NCBI GenBank assembly: GCA_035967975.1
Contig: JAWQFQ010000028.1
Span: 1 to 64,000 of the forward strand
DNA length: 64,000 nt
Origin: Scytonema sp035967975
GTDB taxonomy: Bacteria > Cyanobacteriota > Cyanobacteriia > Cyanobacteriales > Nostocaceae
Direction of reading: 5' to 3'
In this document: piece after piece, positions 17,909 through 27,130 of the stretch
How positions within the stretch are numbered: the first letter of the stretch is position 1
Layout: each line of letters begins with the position of its first letter
Position numbers and translations under genes: made by a program
Notes under the pieces: generated by a model
What the model was told of the DNA's origin: nothing
The model's input: only the letters and a program-made list of their open reading frames with translations
The model's database searches: none

Positions 17909-19624
17909 TTAATAATGATTACCCGCTTTACGATGGTGAACTGCGGTCAGGACATCGGGTTTGATGACTCTACCATTGTCAATGGTCGCATAGATAACCC
18001 AGTGGTCGCCACACTCTAAACGTTTGCTGACGGAACATTCAAGATAGGCTGAAGAGTCACTGAGAACAGTGCAACCATTTTCTGCGACTTCTGTAGGGAA
18101 ACCTGCAAATCTGTCTTCTCCAGGTGCAAAGGATTTGCGGAAGTGTTTCATGTATTCCTGATGACTCCCTTCTGGTAAAATATTTAATACAAATTTCCCG
18201 CCGGGATACATCAATGTTTCAATAGCTCTTTCTTTGGCGATCGCAACGGTAATTCCAGGTGGATTAAAGGTTGCTTGGCTCACCCACGCCCCCAACATTG
18301 CTGTAGAGACATCACCTTGCTTTGCTGTCACAACACAAACCGAACCCACAATCCGACCAACAGCTTGTTCAACAGGGGTAGCTGCGGGTTGTGGACCTCG
18401 GACTTTTTTAGCTTTTCTCAGTGCTTGAGCAAAATCCGTACCTGTCTCTTCACACTCTTTAAGAATAGAATCTGCTGGTTTAAATTTCACTTTAAGCGAT
18501 TCAAAACCAAAACGGTATCCAGCATCACGGAGTTTACCTTCAATCACATCAAAAGCTTCACCACTCCAGCCATAGGAACCAAACACCCCTGCTAGTTTGC
18601 TGTTATCTCCAATCGCCAGTACTATCCCCAAAGCAGTTTGAATGGGCGTTGGGACATTACCGCCGATAGTGGGAGAACCAATGATAAAACCATCTGCTTT
18701 TTGTACAGCGGCTTTGATTTCTTCTGGTTGAGCAAATTCGCAGTTAATAGTTTCTAACGCCACTCCGCCTTTGGTTAAACCAAGGGCGATCGCCTGTGCT
18801 AAAGTCGCTGTATTTCCGTAGGCTGATGCGTAAAGTAGAGCAACAGTGGTTTCGCGGTTAGTTTGAGAACGGCTCCATTGCTCATAAGCTTGAATCAATT
18901 CCATCAAACCGTAGCGAACCAATGGACCATGTAAAGTTCCCAGCATTCTCACCTGCAAATCTGAGATTTTCTCCAAAGCTGCTTGTACTTGAGTTGCGTG
19001 GGGAGCCATTAAACAATCAAAGTAATAACGCTGGTCTGACTTTAAAACATCCCAGTCTTCATCAAAAACTTCATCACCACAAACATGAGCGCCAAAAAGC
19101 TTGTTTGAGTAAAGAATTTGTGTTTGTTGGTCGTAAGTACAAAGCCCTGCGGACCATCTCGGACTTGGGATGGGAAGACAGCGCAATATATGTCCCTTAC
19201 CCAAGTCCAAAGTTTCTTTCCCCCGCATTACCATAATGTTTAGATCGTGGTTGGGGAAAGTCGAACGCAAATTAGCCGCACCAGGAAGGGAACAAACAAA
19301 AGTGAGTTGGGGCGCAAGTTCTAAAAGAGCTTTGAGGGTTGGAACGCGGTTGGGATTGAAGTGACCCAAGATGACATAATCCAACCGTTTCAAATCTAAA
19401 GATTGCTGTAGTGCTTCTAAAAAGATTTGAGTGAAAGTTTCAGGTGGTGGATCGATAATCGCAGTTTTATCGCCTTCAATTAAATAGCAATTGGAAGTTG
19501 TACCCTTTCTTTGTGCGTATTCAATTTCAAACCGTAAGCGCGTCCAACTACGCGCTCTCAGTACTGTAGTATTTGTAGCGATTGGTAGAACTTGTACGTC
19601 ACGGGGATTGGGATTATTAGTCAT
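17909..19624 (-). CDS. flv1B: Flavodiiron protein, Flv1 type (diflavin A-type)
   Basis: Part of a Flv1/Flv3 pair that reduces O2 to water with NAD(P)H or ferredoxin electrons. Domains in order: metallo-beta-lactamase-like (1-250), flavodoxin-like (about 260-400, VALLYASAYGNTATLAQAI) and C-terminal flavin reductase (about 420-571, GAWVSQATFNPPGITVAIAKERAI). The metal site is non-canonical: GHFNPNRV replaces H-x-E-x-D-H, the mark of Flv1-type proteins, which need a Flv3 partner. It lies 100 bp downstream of the split flv3 fragment. The adjacent flv3-flv1 order matches the heterocyst-specific flv3B-flv1B pair of Anabaena; the B assignment is inferred from context. Confidence 0.88.
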   Translation of the reverse strand: MTNNPNPRDVQVLPIATNTTVLRARSWTRLRFEIEYAQRKGTTSNCYLIEGDKTAIIDPPPETFTQIFLEALQQSLDLKRLDYVILGHFNPNRVPTLKALLELAPQLTFVCSLPGAANLRSTFPNHDLNIMVMRGKETLDLGKGHILRCLPIPSPRWSAGLCTYDQQTQILYSNKLFGAHVCGDEVFDEDWDVLKSDQRYYFDCLMAPHATQVQAALEKISDLQVRMLGTLHGPLVRYGLMELIQAYEQWSRSQTNRETTVALLYASAYGNTATLAQAIALGLTKGGVALETINCEFAQPEEIKAAVQKADGFIIGSPTIGGNVPTPIQTALGIVLAIGDNSKLAGVFGSYGWSGEAFDVIEGKLRDAGYRFGFESLKVKFKPADSILKECEETGTDFAQALRKAKKVRGPQPAATPVEQAVGRIVGSVCVVTAKQGDVSTAMLGAWVSQATFNPPGITVAIAKERAIETLMYPGGKFVLNILPEGSHQEYMKHFRKSFAPGEDRFAGFPTEVAENGCTVLSDSSAYLECSVSKRLECGDHWVIYATIDNGRVIKPDVLTAVHHRKAGNHY

Positions 19625-19664
19625 AGTCGAATGAGTGCGATTGTGTGAAGGGGGATGAGATAAA

Positions 19665-19725
19665 GAATTATGAATTATGAATTATGAATTATGAATTTAT
19701 CACTCATAATTCATAATTCATAATT
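19665..19725. repeat. Inverted tandem repeat of AATTATG
   Basis: Four head-to-tail AATTATG units face three inverted units (CATAATT) across a short loop, so the transcript can form a long AU hairpin. It lies between the flv3 fragment and flv1. A similar structure lies at 53784-53840 between two convergent genes. Confidence 0.65.
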
Positions 19726-21062
19726 TAGTAGTAGGTTCCTACTTTGCGATGACGGACGGCGGTGAGTACGTCGGGATTGGAGACTCGACCATCTTGAGCG
19801 GTACAGTATAAAATCCAGTGGTCGCTGCACTCCAGGCTGGTGACTACTTCACATTCTATGTAAGCGAGAGCGTCTGTCAGAATGGGACAACCGTTTTTCG
19901 CAGTTTGGGTTTTGACTCCTGTAAATCTGTCAGTACCAGGAAGCAAACGTTTTAGGAAGTGCTTCTTTAATTCTTGATAATTTCCTTCTTCTAAAACGTT
20001 CAGGACGAACTTATCGCCTTCTTGCATCAAAGAATCGATCGCACGTTCTTTGGCGACAGCAATGGTGAATCCTAGAGGTTGCAAGCTAGCTTGAGCTACC
20101 CAAGTAGCCAGCATTCCATCTTGAACATCACCTTTTTTGGATGTGATGATGTACAGTCCATTGCTAATCCGACCTAAAGCTTTTTCTAAGTTAGCGTCAA
20201 TGGACTTAAGTTGCTTGATGTTACGTTCTTTAACAAGCAGTTGTCCCAAATCAGTTCCTGCTTCTTCGCACTGCTGGTAGGTGCTGTCTGTAGGAGCTTC
20301 TTTCATCCGAATAGCAGGGAAAGCTTCTTTGACGCCGAGGTCAATAAATCTTTTGAGCAATGGGTCAATGGGTTCTTCGTCTTCTCCATAGCATTCATAG
20401 AGCCCGATGACTTGCTTGTGTTTGACAACAGCAAGCAACGAACTAATCGCAGCTTGAGCCGCAACATTGGCGCTTGGTGGCATACCAATTACAATACCTG
20501 CTGCTCGACTCGCGAGTTCTTGAATTTCTTGGATTTCTGCTGAGGTTATATCTATCATTTCGACGCCAACCCCAGTTTTCTGAATACCGTGAGCAATGCT
20601 TTGAGCCAAGCGATCGCTATGTCCGTAGTCAGAAACATAGAATACAGCAGCAATTGTTTCTGCTTTTGTTTCTCTTTGGCTCCAGCTCTGATAGCACTCT
20701 TTGAGAACTTCGAGGTGATGATATAGTAAGGGTCCGTGTCCGTTGGCAATAATTTTGATGTTCCCAAGGTCGCTCATTTTTTTCATGGCGTTGAGCAAGG
20801 AACGGGCATTGGGACCCATCAAACAATCATAGTAAAACCGGAAGTCTGGTTCAATAGCCTCTAGGTTAACATCAAAGGTGTCATCGCTACAATAGTGCAT
20901 CCCAAAGGCGTCACAGGTGAAAAGGGTTTGGGTTTTGCGATCGTAGCTGAATATTGTGTCGGGCCAATGCAGGTTGGGCGCACTTACGAACTCGATTTCG
21001 TGTCCCTGACCTAAGTCAACGCGATCGCCACTCTTGACAATTCGCTTAGAAAACGGGTCATG
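19725..21062 (-). pseudogene. flv3B: C-terminal 445 codons of a split Flv3-type flavodiiron gene
   Basis: This carries the second half of the metallo-beta-lactamase domain (NLHWPDTIFSYD, CDAFGMHYCSDD, NGHGPLLYHH), the flavodoxin domain (AVFYVSDYGHSDRLAQSIAHG) and the flavin reductase domain ending HRKVGTYY. Homology begins at His codon 21062-21060 (HDPFSKRIVKSGD). The frame continues upstream to 21200 only through unrelated, repeat-like sequence, so that extension is not the native N-terminus. The missing 127 residues, with the HTEPDH metal motif, are at 26624-27004 on the other strand. The two parts join exactly. As assembled the gene cannot make a full enzyme. See the inversion finding. Confidence 0.85.
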
Positions 21063-21064
21063 AA

Positions 21065-21089
21065 TCACATTTATAGTGTAAAGTAAATT
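21065..21089 (+). other. Candidate recombination arm at left junction
   Basis: TCACATT, nine bases, AAGTAAATT. It begins three bases inside the segment from the flv3 His codon. It matches the order and orientation of the arm at 27015-27033 relative to the coding fragments. AT-rich and short, so chance similarity is possible. Confidence 0.4.
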
Positions 21090-21099
21090 ATGGTTCGTA

Positions 21100-21240
21100 G
21101 TAGCGCAAAGAGCGCATGCATTGCAGCAATATACGTTGAAGGGCATTATAGTTCGTATTAGCGCTTGGCTGACGCCACGCTGCGCGAACAGCATATGCAT
21201 TGCACACGTTGAAGGGCTCTCAACCGTTCGCCCCTACTCG
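21100..21240. repeat. Two imperfect direct repeats upstream of the recombinase
   Basis: The block TGCATTGCA ... CGTTGAAGGGC occurs twice about 75 bp apart, together with GTTCGTA-TTAGCGC motifs, between the left junction and the recombinase gene. It could bind a regulator or be ordinary spacer repeat. Confidence 0.45.
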
Positions 21241-21328
21241 CGCCGTATGTGATTCAAGTGAGAAGCGCTACATAGACTTATAAAATTGAAAGCTCACAGT
21301 AAATCTTTCGTTACATAGCTGATATTCT

Positions 21329-22918
21329 ATGGATTCTCCTGATTTTGAGTCTTGGGGCTATGCGCGGGTATCAACCGACGAGCAAGCCCAGGACAAAGAT
21401 GCGCTTCTTAAACAAATGCAGCGGTTGAGAGACGCTGGTGTCGGTAAAATATTTTTCGATATCGACAAACGCACCAAGCATGACCGTAAGGGGCTGCTCA
21501 ACTTAATTAAAGCGATCCAGGAGCTGCCAATTAACAACAATATCAGATTCTTAAAATTTACGCGGTTAGATAGAGTCGCAGCATCACAAGTCATTTTTTA
21601 CCAACTTATCAGTGAGCTTCAAAAGAAAAAGATTAAACCCGTTGCTCTTGATGACCCTTTTGACTTAGATTCTGTTGGTGGAGAATTGACGGTAGATATT
21701 CGCTTAGATGTAGCAAAACATGAGGTGAAAATGTTGGGTTTGCGAATTCGTAAAGAACGTGAACTCCGGCGAAAAGAAAAGAAAAGTCATTTTTTGGCTC
21801 CGTTTGGTTATAAGATTGAAGATGATAAGTATGTTTTTAATCATGAGCCATGTATTTGTTTCATTGATAATAAACAAGAGTTATCAGTCGTTGATGTTGC
21901 TCAATTGATACTGAAAACTTTTTATCAGGTTGGTAGCTGTACGCAAACAGCAAAAAAGTTAAATGAGTTATTTGGTATTGGTTCAAAATGTTCGGAAAAA
22001 AATCTGACAAAATCAGGTAATTACTCAATTGATGAAAATGATAAGCTCACCCAAAAAACATTAAAGAAAAAAGTAGACAAAAAGTCTCATGCTGGGTTGC
22101 GTTACCCATACACAGGACTGAGATGGACGACAACTGGAATTCGTGATTGGTTAACGAATCCCGTACTAGCTGGTGGGACTCCTTATGGTACGGTTAAGGA
22201 AAATGGGAATAAAAAGTCTTTTGATGAAATTAACGTTTTTTGGAATACCCACGATAACCAGGCTTTGATTACATTTCAGCAGCACCAGGAAATTAAAGCA
22301 ATTATCCGTGGTAATCGAAAGAATGCGTGGGCGTCACATGGCGATCGCGATCCACAAAAATTGAATATCTTTCAAGGGCTGATAGTTTGTGCAAAATGTA
22401 ACTCTAAATTCGTAAAGGTTTCGACTTACCAAAGTAGAAAAGATAATAGTTTTAAATCATACTACCAATGCACTTACTATCTGAAAAGTGGTATGTGCCA
22501 GCATAAAACAGCAATTACCAATTTAGAGCTTGAAGACCAAATTGTTGAGTTTCTCGTTCAGGAAGCAGAACGTCTGTCTGTGTTAGGGGGAAAAAGTATC
22601 ATAATTGTATCGGAAAGTCAAGAGTTAAAGGAATTGCGATCGCAACTCCAAGCTTTGGAATCTATCCCTGGTCACAATCCGGCGATTGAGACAGCGAAAC
22701 AGGGGTTGTGCTTGCAAATTGCTGAGCTGGTTGATAGTAAGGAAAGAACTAATCAAGCTTTGCTCATTAGCCGAGAAAGGATTATCGCTGCGTTCAGCAA
22801 CAGGGATTTTTGGAAAGGGATACAGAACCCCGTGGATAAAAAACGTCTATTGCGCGAGTGTATTATGTGTGCGGTGGTGGATGAAGGGAAGGTGGTGGAG
22901 GTAAAGCTGCGGATTTAG
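21329..22918 (+). CDS. Large serine recombinase (XisF-like)
   Basis: A site-specific DNA recombinase of the large-serine group. The N-terminal resolvase domain has WGYARVSTDEQ with the catalytic Ser at residue 15, and conserved Arg in LKFTRLDRVAAS. A recombinase domain follows (around TTTGIRDWLTNPVLAGGTPYG). Then a zinc ribbon (CAKCNS ... QCTYYLKSGMC) and a C-terminal coiled segment. At 529 residues it is close to XisF, which excises the fdxN element during heterocyst development. The gene begins 267 bp from the broken end of flv3, the usual place for an element-borne recombinase. It is probably the enzyme that acts on the split gene (inference). Confidence 0.9.
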   Translation: MDSPDFESWGYARVSTDEQAQDKDALLKQMQRLRDAGVGKIFFDIDKRTKHDRKGLLNLIKAIQELPINNNIRFLKFTRLDRVAASQVIFYQLISELQKKKIKPVALDDPFDLDSVGGELTVDIRLDVAKHEVKMLGLRIRKERELRRKEKKSHFLAPFGYKIEDDKYVFNHEPCICFIDNKQELSVVDVAQLILKTFYQVGSCTQTAKKLNELFGIGSKCSEKNLTKSGNYSIDENDKLTQKTLKKKVDKKSHAGLRYPYTGLRWTTTGIRDWLTNPVLAGGTPYGTVKENGNKKSFDEINVFWNTHDNQALITFQQHQEIKAIIRGNRKNAWASHGDRDPQKLNIFQGLIVCAKCNSKFVKVSTYQSRKDNSFKSYYQCTYYLKSGMCQHKTAITNLELEDQIVEFLVQEAERLSVLGGKSIIIVSESQELKELRSQLQALESIPGHNPAIETAKQGLCLQIAELVDSKERTNQALLISRERIIAAFSNRDFWKGIQNPVDKKRLLRECIMCAVVDEGKVVEVKLRI

Positions 22919-22959
22919 GTGTGATTAATTCAGCCCGGATATAGTAGAATCAAATAGAA

Positions 22960-24735
22960 TTATCGCCCTATACCTACTACTTGTTCTAAGGGAATTTCAA
23001 TGTAAAACTTGGTTCCTTTTTCCAGTTCTGACTCACATCGCAGTAAACCAGAGTGTTTTTGCACAATAATCTGGTAGCAAATTGATAAGCCAAGTCCCGT
23101 ACCTTTACCTATAGGTTTCGTAGTGAAAAATGGGTCAAATATCTTCTGTTTAACTTCTTCAGTCATACCAAGTCCGTTGTCGGTGATTTGTATTACCACC
23201 CGGTTCTTACTAGTCAATTCTGTACGAATGTGAATTTGCCTAGCATCTTTTCTCCCGTGTGCCTTATCTTGTATTAATATTTCATCTAATGCATCCACAG
23301 CATTATTAATAATATTCAGAAATACTTGATTTAATTCCCCTGGATAGCATTTGATTAGAGGAAGTTTATCATAATCTTTAATGATTTTAATCTCTGGATA
23401 TTTTGGGTTAGCTTTGAATCGATGGTGTAAAATTAACAGTGTATTATCTATTCCTTCATGAATATCTACCTCTTTCATCTCCGCCTCATCTAGCCGAGAA
23501 AAGTTACGTAAAGATAAAACAATTTCCTGAATCCGTTCAGCACCTATTTTAATGGAATTGAGCATTTCTGGTAAATCTTTAACCAGAAAACTAAACTCAA
23601 TATCCTCAGTCTTTTGTTGAATCTTCCAACTAGGATTTGGAAACTCTTGTTTGTAAAGCTCTAATAGTTGTATGAGTTCTTGAAAATATTCTTTGGCATG
23701 AGTTATATTACCGTAGATAAAGTTAACGGGGTTATTGATTTCATGTGCAACCCCTGCTACTAGCCGACCTAAACTGGACATTTTTTCAGTATGAAGCAGT
23801 TGGATGTAAGTGGCTTTAAGTTTATCTAAAGTTTCTTGGAGATGAGTGTTGGTTTTTTCTAGGCGGTCTGACTGACTTATGGTACAATGTTCTGAAACAT
23901 CTAATAATTGAGTCAGTGTTGCAATTTGCGAGTAAAGGCGATAAGTTTCATTTTTATCATCTTTATCTGTGATCGTAGTGATACCATTATTCACAACAGC
24001 TTGATTTTGACCGCTGAAAACTCTCCCATCATCAAAGGGGAGGATCGCCATCTTAACATTTAATGCCAGCGGACGAAATAAATCCACAATAAATCGGGAA
24101 ACCACTACTTTCAAGAACATTAGAATGACAAACAGATTTCCGGAAGGTAACAAACCTCCAAATCCAACTACAGACTTAACGTGAAATGGAATCACAAATG
24201 AAGTTTGTGCTGGAATGTAAGGACTACCCAAAGCATTAGGGATGTAAAAGACGTTATACATCCGCTGCTCTAAATCAGTTAATAGATTAGGGTCTGGTTG
24301 AACTATAGTACCTGGATTTAACCCTAATTGCTGGATAAGTTGAAAAATCATCGGTATGCGAGCGATCGCCTCTTCACTGGCTAGAGGAATCACCTTATGT
24401 TCCACTGATAGATGTCGCGAATTCCATGCTGATAGTTCACCAGCCGTCGCCAGTAATATTAAACTCTTAAGATTATCAGGTACTACATCATAAGTTAAAA
24501 GTTTCCGAGCAGATTCTTGCAGTTCTGGTGTTAAATTTCCATACGAATGAGTTTTAAAAAACCGAACGAGTACACAAGATTTTTTTCCGGATTCTTTGTC
24601 AATTAAATGTTTATAAAGATAGTCAATGATGCGATGACTTACATCTTCCATATTATTGGCATTATTGCCCATATGACGTAGAGCTAAACCGCACTCTGAC
24701 ATATCTCTTAAAGACATTTTAGTTAAGTTATACAT
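22960..24735 (-). CDS. Soluble sensor histidine kinase with uncharacterised N-terminal domain
   Basis: The C-terminal half is a kinase: H-box MSSLGRLVAGVAHEINNPVNF, N-box LNQVFLNIINNAVDAL, G1 ITDNGLGM, F-box FDPFFTTKPIGKG and G2 GTGLGLSICYQII. The N-terminal 300 residues show no PAS or GAF motif that I recognise, and only a weak hydrophobic stretch. A helical linker (SDRLEKTNTHLQETLDKLK) precedes the kinase. No regulator gene is adjacent. It lies inside the candidate invertible segment and converges on the recombinase (42 bp between stops), so its orientation would flip with the switch. Confidence 0.88.
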   Translation of the reverse strand: MYNLTKMSLRDMSECGLALRHMGNNANNMEDVSHRIIDYLYKHLIDKESGKKSCVLVRFFKTHSYGNLTPELQESARKLLTYDVVPDNLKSLILLATAGELSAWNSRHLSVEHKVIPLASEEAIARIPMIFQLIQQLGLNPGTIVQPDPNLLTDLEQRMYNVFYIPNALGSPYIPAQTSFVIPFHVKSVVGFGGLLPSGNLFVILMFLKVVVSRFIVDLFRPLALNVKMAILPFDDGRVFSGQNQAVVNNGITTITDKDDKNETYRLYSQIATLTQLLDVSEHCTISQSDRLEKTNTHLQETLDKLKATYIQLLHTEKMSSLGRLVAGVAHEINNPVNFIYGNITHAKEYFQELIQLLELYKQEFPNPSWKIQQKTEDIEFSFLVKDLPEMLNSIKIGAERIQEIVLSLRNFSRLDEAEMKEVDIHEGIDNTLLILHHRFKANPKYPEIKIIKDYDKLPLIKCYPGELNQVFLNIINNAVDALDEILIQDKAHGRKDARQIHIRTELTSKNRVVIQITDNGLGMTEEVKQKIFDPFFTTKPIGKGTGLGLSICYQIIVQKHSGLLRCESELEKGTKFYIEIPLEQVVGIGR

Positions 24736-25834
24736 TTTTTAAGACTTCATATTTCTCTGACCTGTTACTCGATAATAAGCCTTAAAATTCTTCATTAGCA
24801 GCTTACAGAAATTCTAGTTGATTTTTTGAAAGATACGTAGAGTGGGTAAGAGGATATTTGAAAAGTCTTCTCGTCAGTAGCATGCACATTTCACATCCCC
24901 CTAAATCCCCCTTAAAAAGGGGGACCGTTAGAGATTTTCCCCCCTTTTTAAGGGGGGCTAGGGGGGATCAACAAGTGGTTGAAATTACAGCCAACCACTT
25001 TTCAAACATCCTCTAACAATACTGTGTAGGTTTTGAGCCAAGAAATAAATTTCACACCTTGATCGCTAAAGTCAGATTTATCTGACTGAATATGGCTTTT
25101 AACCCGTTTTAACGGGTTGATCGCATGATCGCCCAAATTTTAATTTAGGGCAAAACCTCCAAGTATTGGAGTGGGTAATGCTAACTAGCAAAAATTTTTC
25201 ATAAATAATTACTCCCTTTCCACCGAAAGTTACCGATGTTTTCTTAGTCTTTTTCCTCTGTGTCCTCTGCGCCTCTGCGGTTTTTTATTTCAATAATCTT
25301 ATACCGAGAAGGGAGTAGGATTCCTATATCTTCACCTAAGACACCAGAAACTACCTCAGAGATAATAAGGATTTTTGGGTCATCGACTTTAAAAATAGCG
25401 TGAATACTTATTTCAGTACAGGACAACATTGATTACACTTTATACTTAAATAGACTAACGTCAATTTACTTCTTACGCTGTTGAGTGAAAATTTGTTTCC
25501 AACTCCGTTTTCACACAACACTTGAATGCGATCGCCTGTGACGACGCGAAACCCGGATTTTTCACAAAGGTTTAAATTAGGACCATGAACCAAACTGACA
25601 CTACACCACAAGTGCTATAGTATCGGTACAGAAATCCTAAAAACCCGGTTTCTTCGACTTTGCTCAACAGAAAATCAGTCTTTTCAACGAGAGAAACCGG
25701 GTTTTTTAGCCCCACGAGTGAATACTGTACTGGCGCTCTAGAAATATGGCGAGCGCTCGATGAAATTGATCGATATCCGTGTATATAGCGGTTCTCTGTT
25801 GAATCTAATACGTTTTTAAATTAAAAAACTACAG
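24736..25834. other. 1.1-kb repeat-rich spacer
   Basis: It holds the TA-flanked element (24847-25015), an AACCCGTTTTAACGGGTT palindrome near 25098, and the repeat CGCAGAGGCGCAGAGGACAC (read on the minus strand near 25255). It also holds an interrupted AGAAACCCGG palindrome (25640-25707), whose arms are split by about 40 bp. Two overlapping minus-strand frames (25244-25429 and 25408-25611) are possible decayed genes but are not supported by any family. Confidence 0.5.
24847..25015. repeat. TA-flanked MITE-like element, copy 1 (uninterrupted)
   Basis: TA flanks an element that starts AGAGGATATTTGAAAAGT and ends ACTTTTCAAACATCCTCT, an imperfect terminal inverted repeat of 18 bp. The centre has G/C-run hairpins (CCCCCTTAAAAAGGGGG and CCCCCCTTTTTAAGGGGGG). 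TA duplication and absence of genes fit a non-autonomous IS630/Tc1-type element. A second copy, inverted and interrupted, is at 62215-62591. Confidence 0.75.
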
Positions 25835-26032
25835 ATGAACGCACCCTCAACGCAGATGAATTTGTATTTTATCCAAACGAGAATTGCTATAGGGAATCTC
25901 ACAGAAGAACAAAAAAATGTTTTGTTCGACCAGTTTTTTAGCAAGGAAGCTAAAATGACACGCTTACAAAGAATACGTCAACGTAAGCAAGCTTTAGAAC
26001 AGCAGCAAAATTATACCTTCCGTGACTTTTAA
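25835..26032 (+). CDS. Small hypothetical protein (65 aa)
   Basis: Not recognised. The protein is hydrophilic with a basic helical middle (EAKMTRLQRIRQRKQALEQQQNY). No clear ribosome-binding site is seen before the ATG at 25835; a second ATG at residue 8 is possible. It lies in the candidate invertible segment, 590 bp before the flv3 N-terminal fragment. Composition looks coding, but there is no family support. Confidence 0.4.
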   Translation: MNAPSTQMNLYFIQTRIAIGNLTEEQKNVLFDQFFSKEAKMTRLQRIRQRKQALEQQQNYTFRDF

Positions 26033-26623
26033 AACAACCTCTTACAAGCCTCTAAATTTATTTTGGTGGTTCCTACTTTTGACTGTTGACTTTTGACTTT
26101 TGACTTCCCTGAAGGGGCTGACTGCTTGTCGTGCTTCATAGTCGCATACCAAGCGTGCAATCATTTCAGCAACTGACTCAAATCCTTTAGAAGCACTGTG
26201 CATAATATTCCACTATTGATTGCTATCTAACGATAAACATCTGTCAGAGGATATGCGGTAGCAAAAGGCTTGATCGCACTTTATGAAAATGTTCTCCACG
26301 AGCAAAAAGCTAGGAATTGTAAAATCCTATTAGATATGAAGAGAGCCTATTACTGAGCTAAATTAAAGTGATAATGTTTAGTAAGGGAAGTATTTTATCA
26401 CTATTGCATGACCTACAATTTAATGCTCTCTCACCTTTGATGGAAATGGCGATCGCAACCTTTACTCACACTTTCTCAGTAAAAGTTTACGCAATCAGAG
26501 AATGGCTATTTTAAATACAAATGGTGTTTAAGAAAAAATAAAAAATTTGACAACTTTACAAAAATATTTATGAGCAAAATAGAGTCATAAACGACGACTG
26601 ATATTCATGCTGGGAGATAACTG
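26033..26623. other. Spacer upstream of the flv3 N-terminal fragment
   Basis: It contains the tandem repeat TTTTGACTTTTGACT near 26090. A 53-codon minus-strand frame at 26042-26203 begins MHSASKGFESVAEMIARLV; its tail is repeat-derived and it may be a gene remnant. The AT-rich stretch 26520-26620 precedes the flv3 start and should hold its promoter. No defined NtcA site (GTA-N8-TAC) is evident to me. Confidence 0.45.
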
Positions 26624-27014
26624 ATGGTAGCGCTCGCAGAGAACGCCCAGAAAAGGCTTACTATACAAACCGTTGAAATAGCTCCTAATACAACTGCTAT
26701 TCGCTGTCTTGATTGGGACCGCGATCGCTTTGATATTGAATTTGGATTACAAAACGGTACGACTTACAACTCGTACCTCATCAAAGGCGACAGAATAGCT
26801 TTAGTAGACACCTCTCATACAAAGTTTCGCGAAAAATATCTTGAGACGCTTAAAAGTCTTGTTAATCCAAAGGCTATTGATTACATCATTGTCAGCCATA
26901 CAGAACCAGACCACAGTGGTTTAGTTGAAGATGTTCTTCAATTAGCACCCAGAGCTACCGTTTTAGCATCAAAAGTAGCGCTTCAGTTTCTGGAAAACCT
27001 GGTACAAGTTAGGT

Positions 27015-27033
27015 TCACATTATCAAGTAAATT
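27015..27033 (+). other. Candidate recombination arm at right junction
   Basis: TCACATT, three bases, AAGTAAATT. It lies ten bases past the last flv3 codon. It has the same order and direction, relative to the flv3 coding end, as the motif at 21065-21089. In the re-inverted arrangement the two would face each other as the halves of an imperfect palindrome. Confidence 0.4.
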
Positions 27034-27066
27034 CTTTTTGTTGACTGGTGAAAATTGCGTCACTTC

Positions 27067-27099
27067 AGAAACCCGGTATCTTGGAGATACCGGGTTTCT
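27067..27099. repeat. 33-bp palindrome next to the broken flv3 end
   Basis: AGAAACCCGGTATCTT and its complement around a single central base. It lies between the flv3 N-terminal fragment and the FTR1 gene and could act as a transcription terminator for both convergent units. Confidence 0.7.
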
Positions 27100-27130
27100 C
27101 CGCACGTCATACTAAATTGAAAAAATAACT

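Larger units (their letters stand above)
21060..27004. mobile_element. Candidate invertible element splitting flv3
   Basis: The segment is bounded by the C-terminal (left) and N-terminal (right) parts of one flavodiiron gene in opposite orientation. Inverting it rebuilds a continuous gene of about 572 codons on the minus strand. It contains a large serine recombinase, a histidine kinase, a TA-flanked small repeat element and small frames. Beyond each junction, reading out of the flv3 coding sequence, stand TCACATT and AAGTAAATT (21065-21089 with a 9-bp spacer; 27015-27033 with a 3-bp spacer), the expected look of the two arms of one attP. Boundaries are inferred from the protein join, not from a measured crossover. 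Confidence 0.6.
26624..27115 (+). pseudogene. flv3B: N-terminal 127 codons of the split Flv3-type gene plus foreign tail
   Basis: Residues 1-127 match the start of Flv3-type diflavin proteins (NTTAIRCLDWDRDRFDIEFG, LQNGTTYNSYLIKG, IDYIIVSHTEPDHSGLVED). The first metal-ligand motif H-T-E-P-D-H is intact. Homology ends at Val codon 27002-27004 (LENLV). The remaining 36 codons are unrelated and run through a 33-bp palindrome (27067-27099) to a chance stop. The start ATG has GGGAGATAACTG before it. The rest of the gene is at 21062-19725 on the minus strand. As it stands it would make a short, probably inactive, metallo-beta-lactamase half-domain. Confidence 0.85.

Noticed and set aside
21063..21200. 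Upstream extension of the flv3 C-terminal fragment as a native N-terminus
   Set aside because: The 46 extra codons are Cys-rich, partly repeat-derived and unlike flavodiiron proteins; homology starts at codon HDPF.
21060..27004. Simple excision element in flv3, as for nifD or fdxN elements
   Set aside because: The two gene halves are in opposite orientation. Excision between direct sites could not rejoin them, so inversion (or a later rearrangement of an excision element) fits better.
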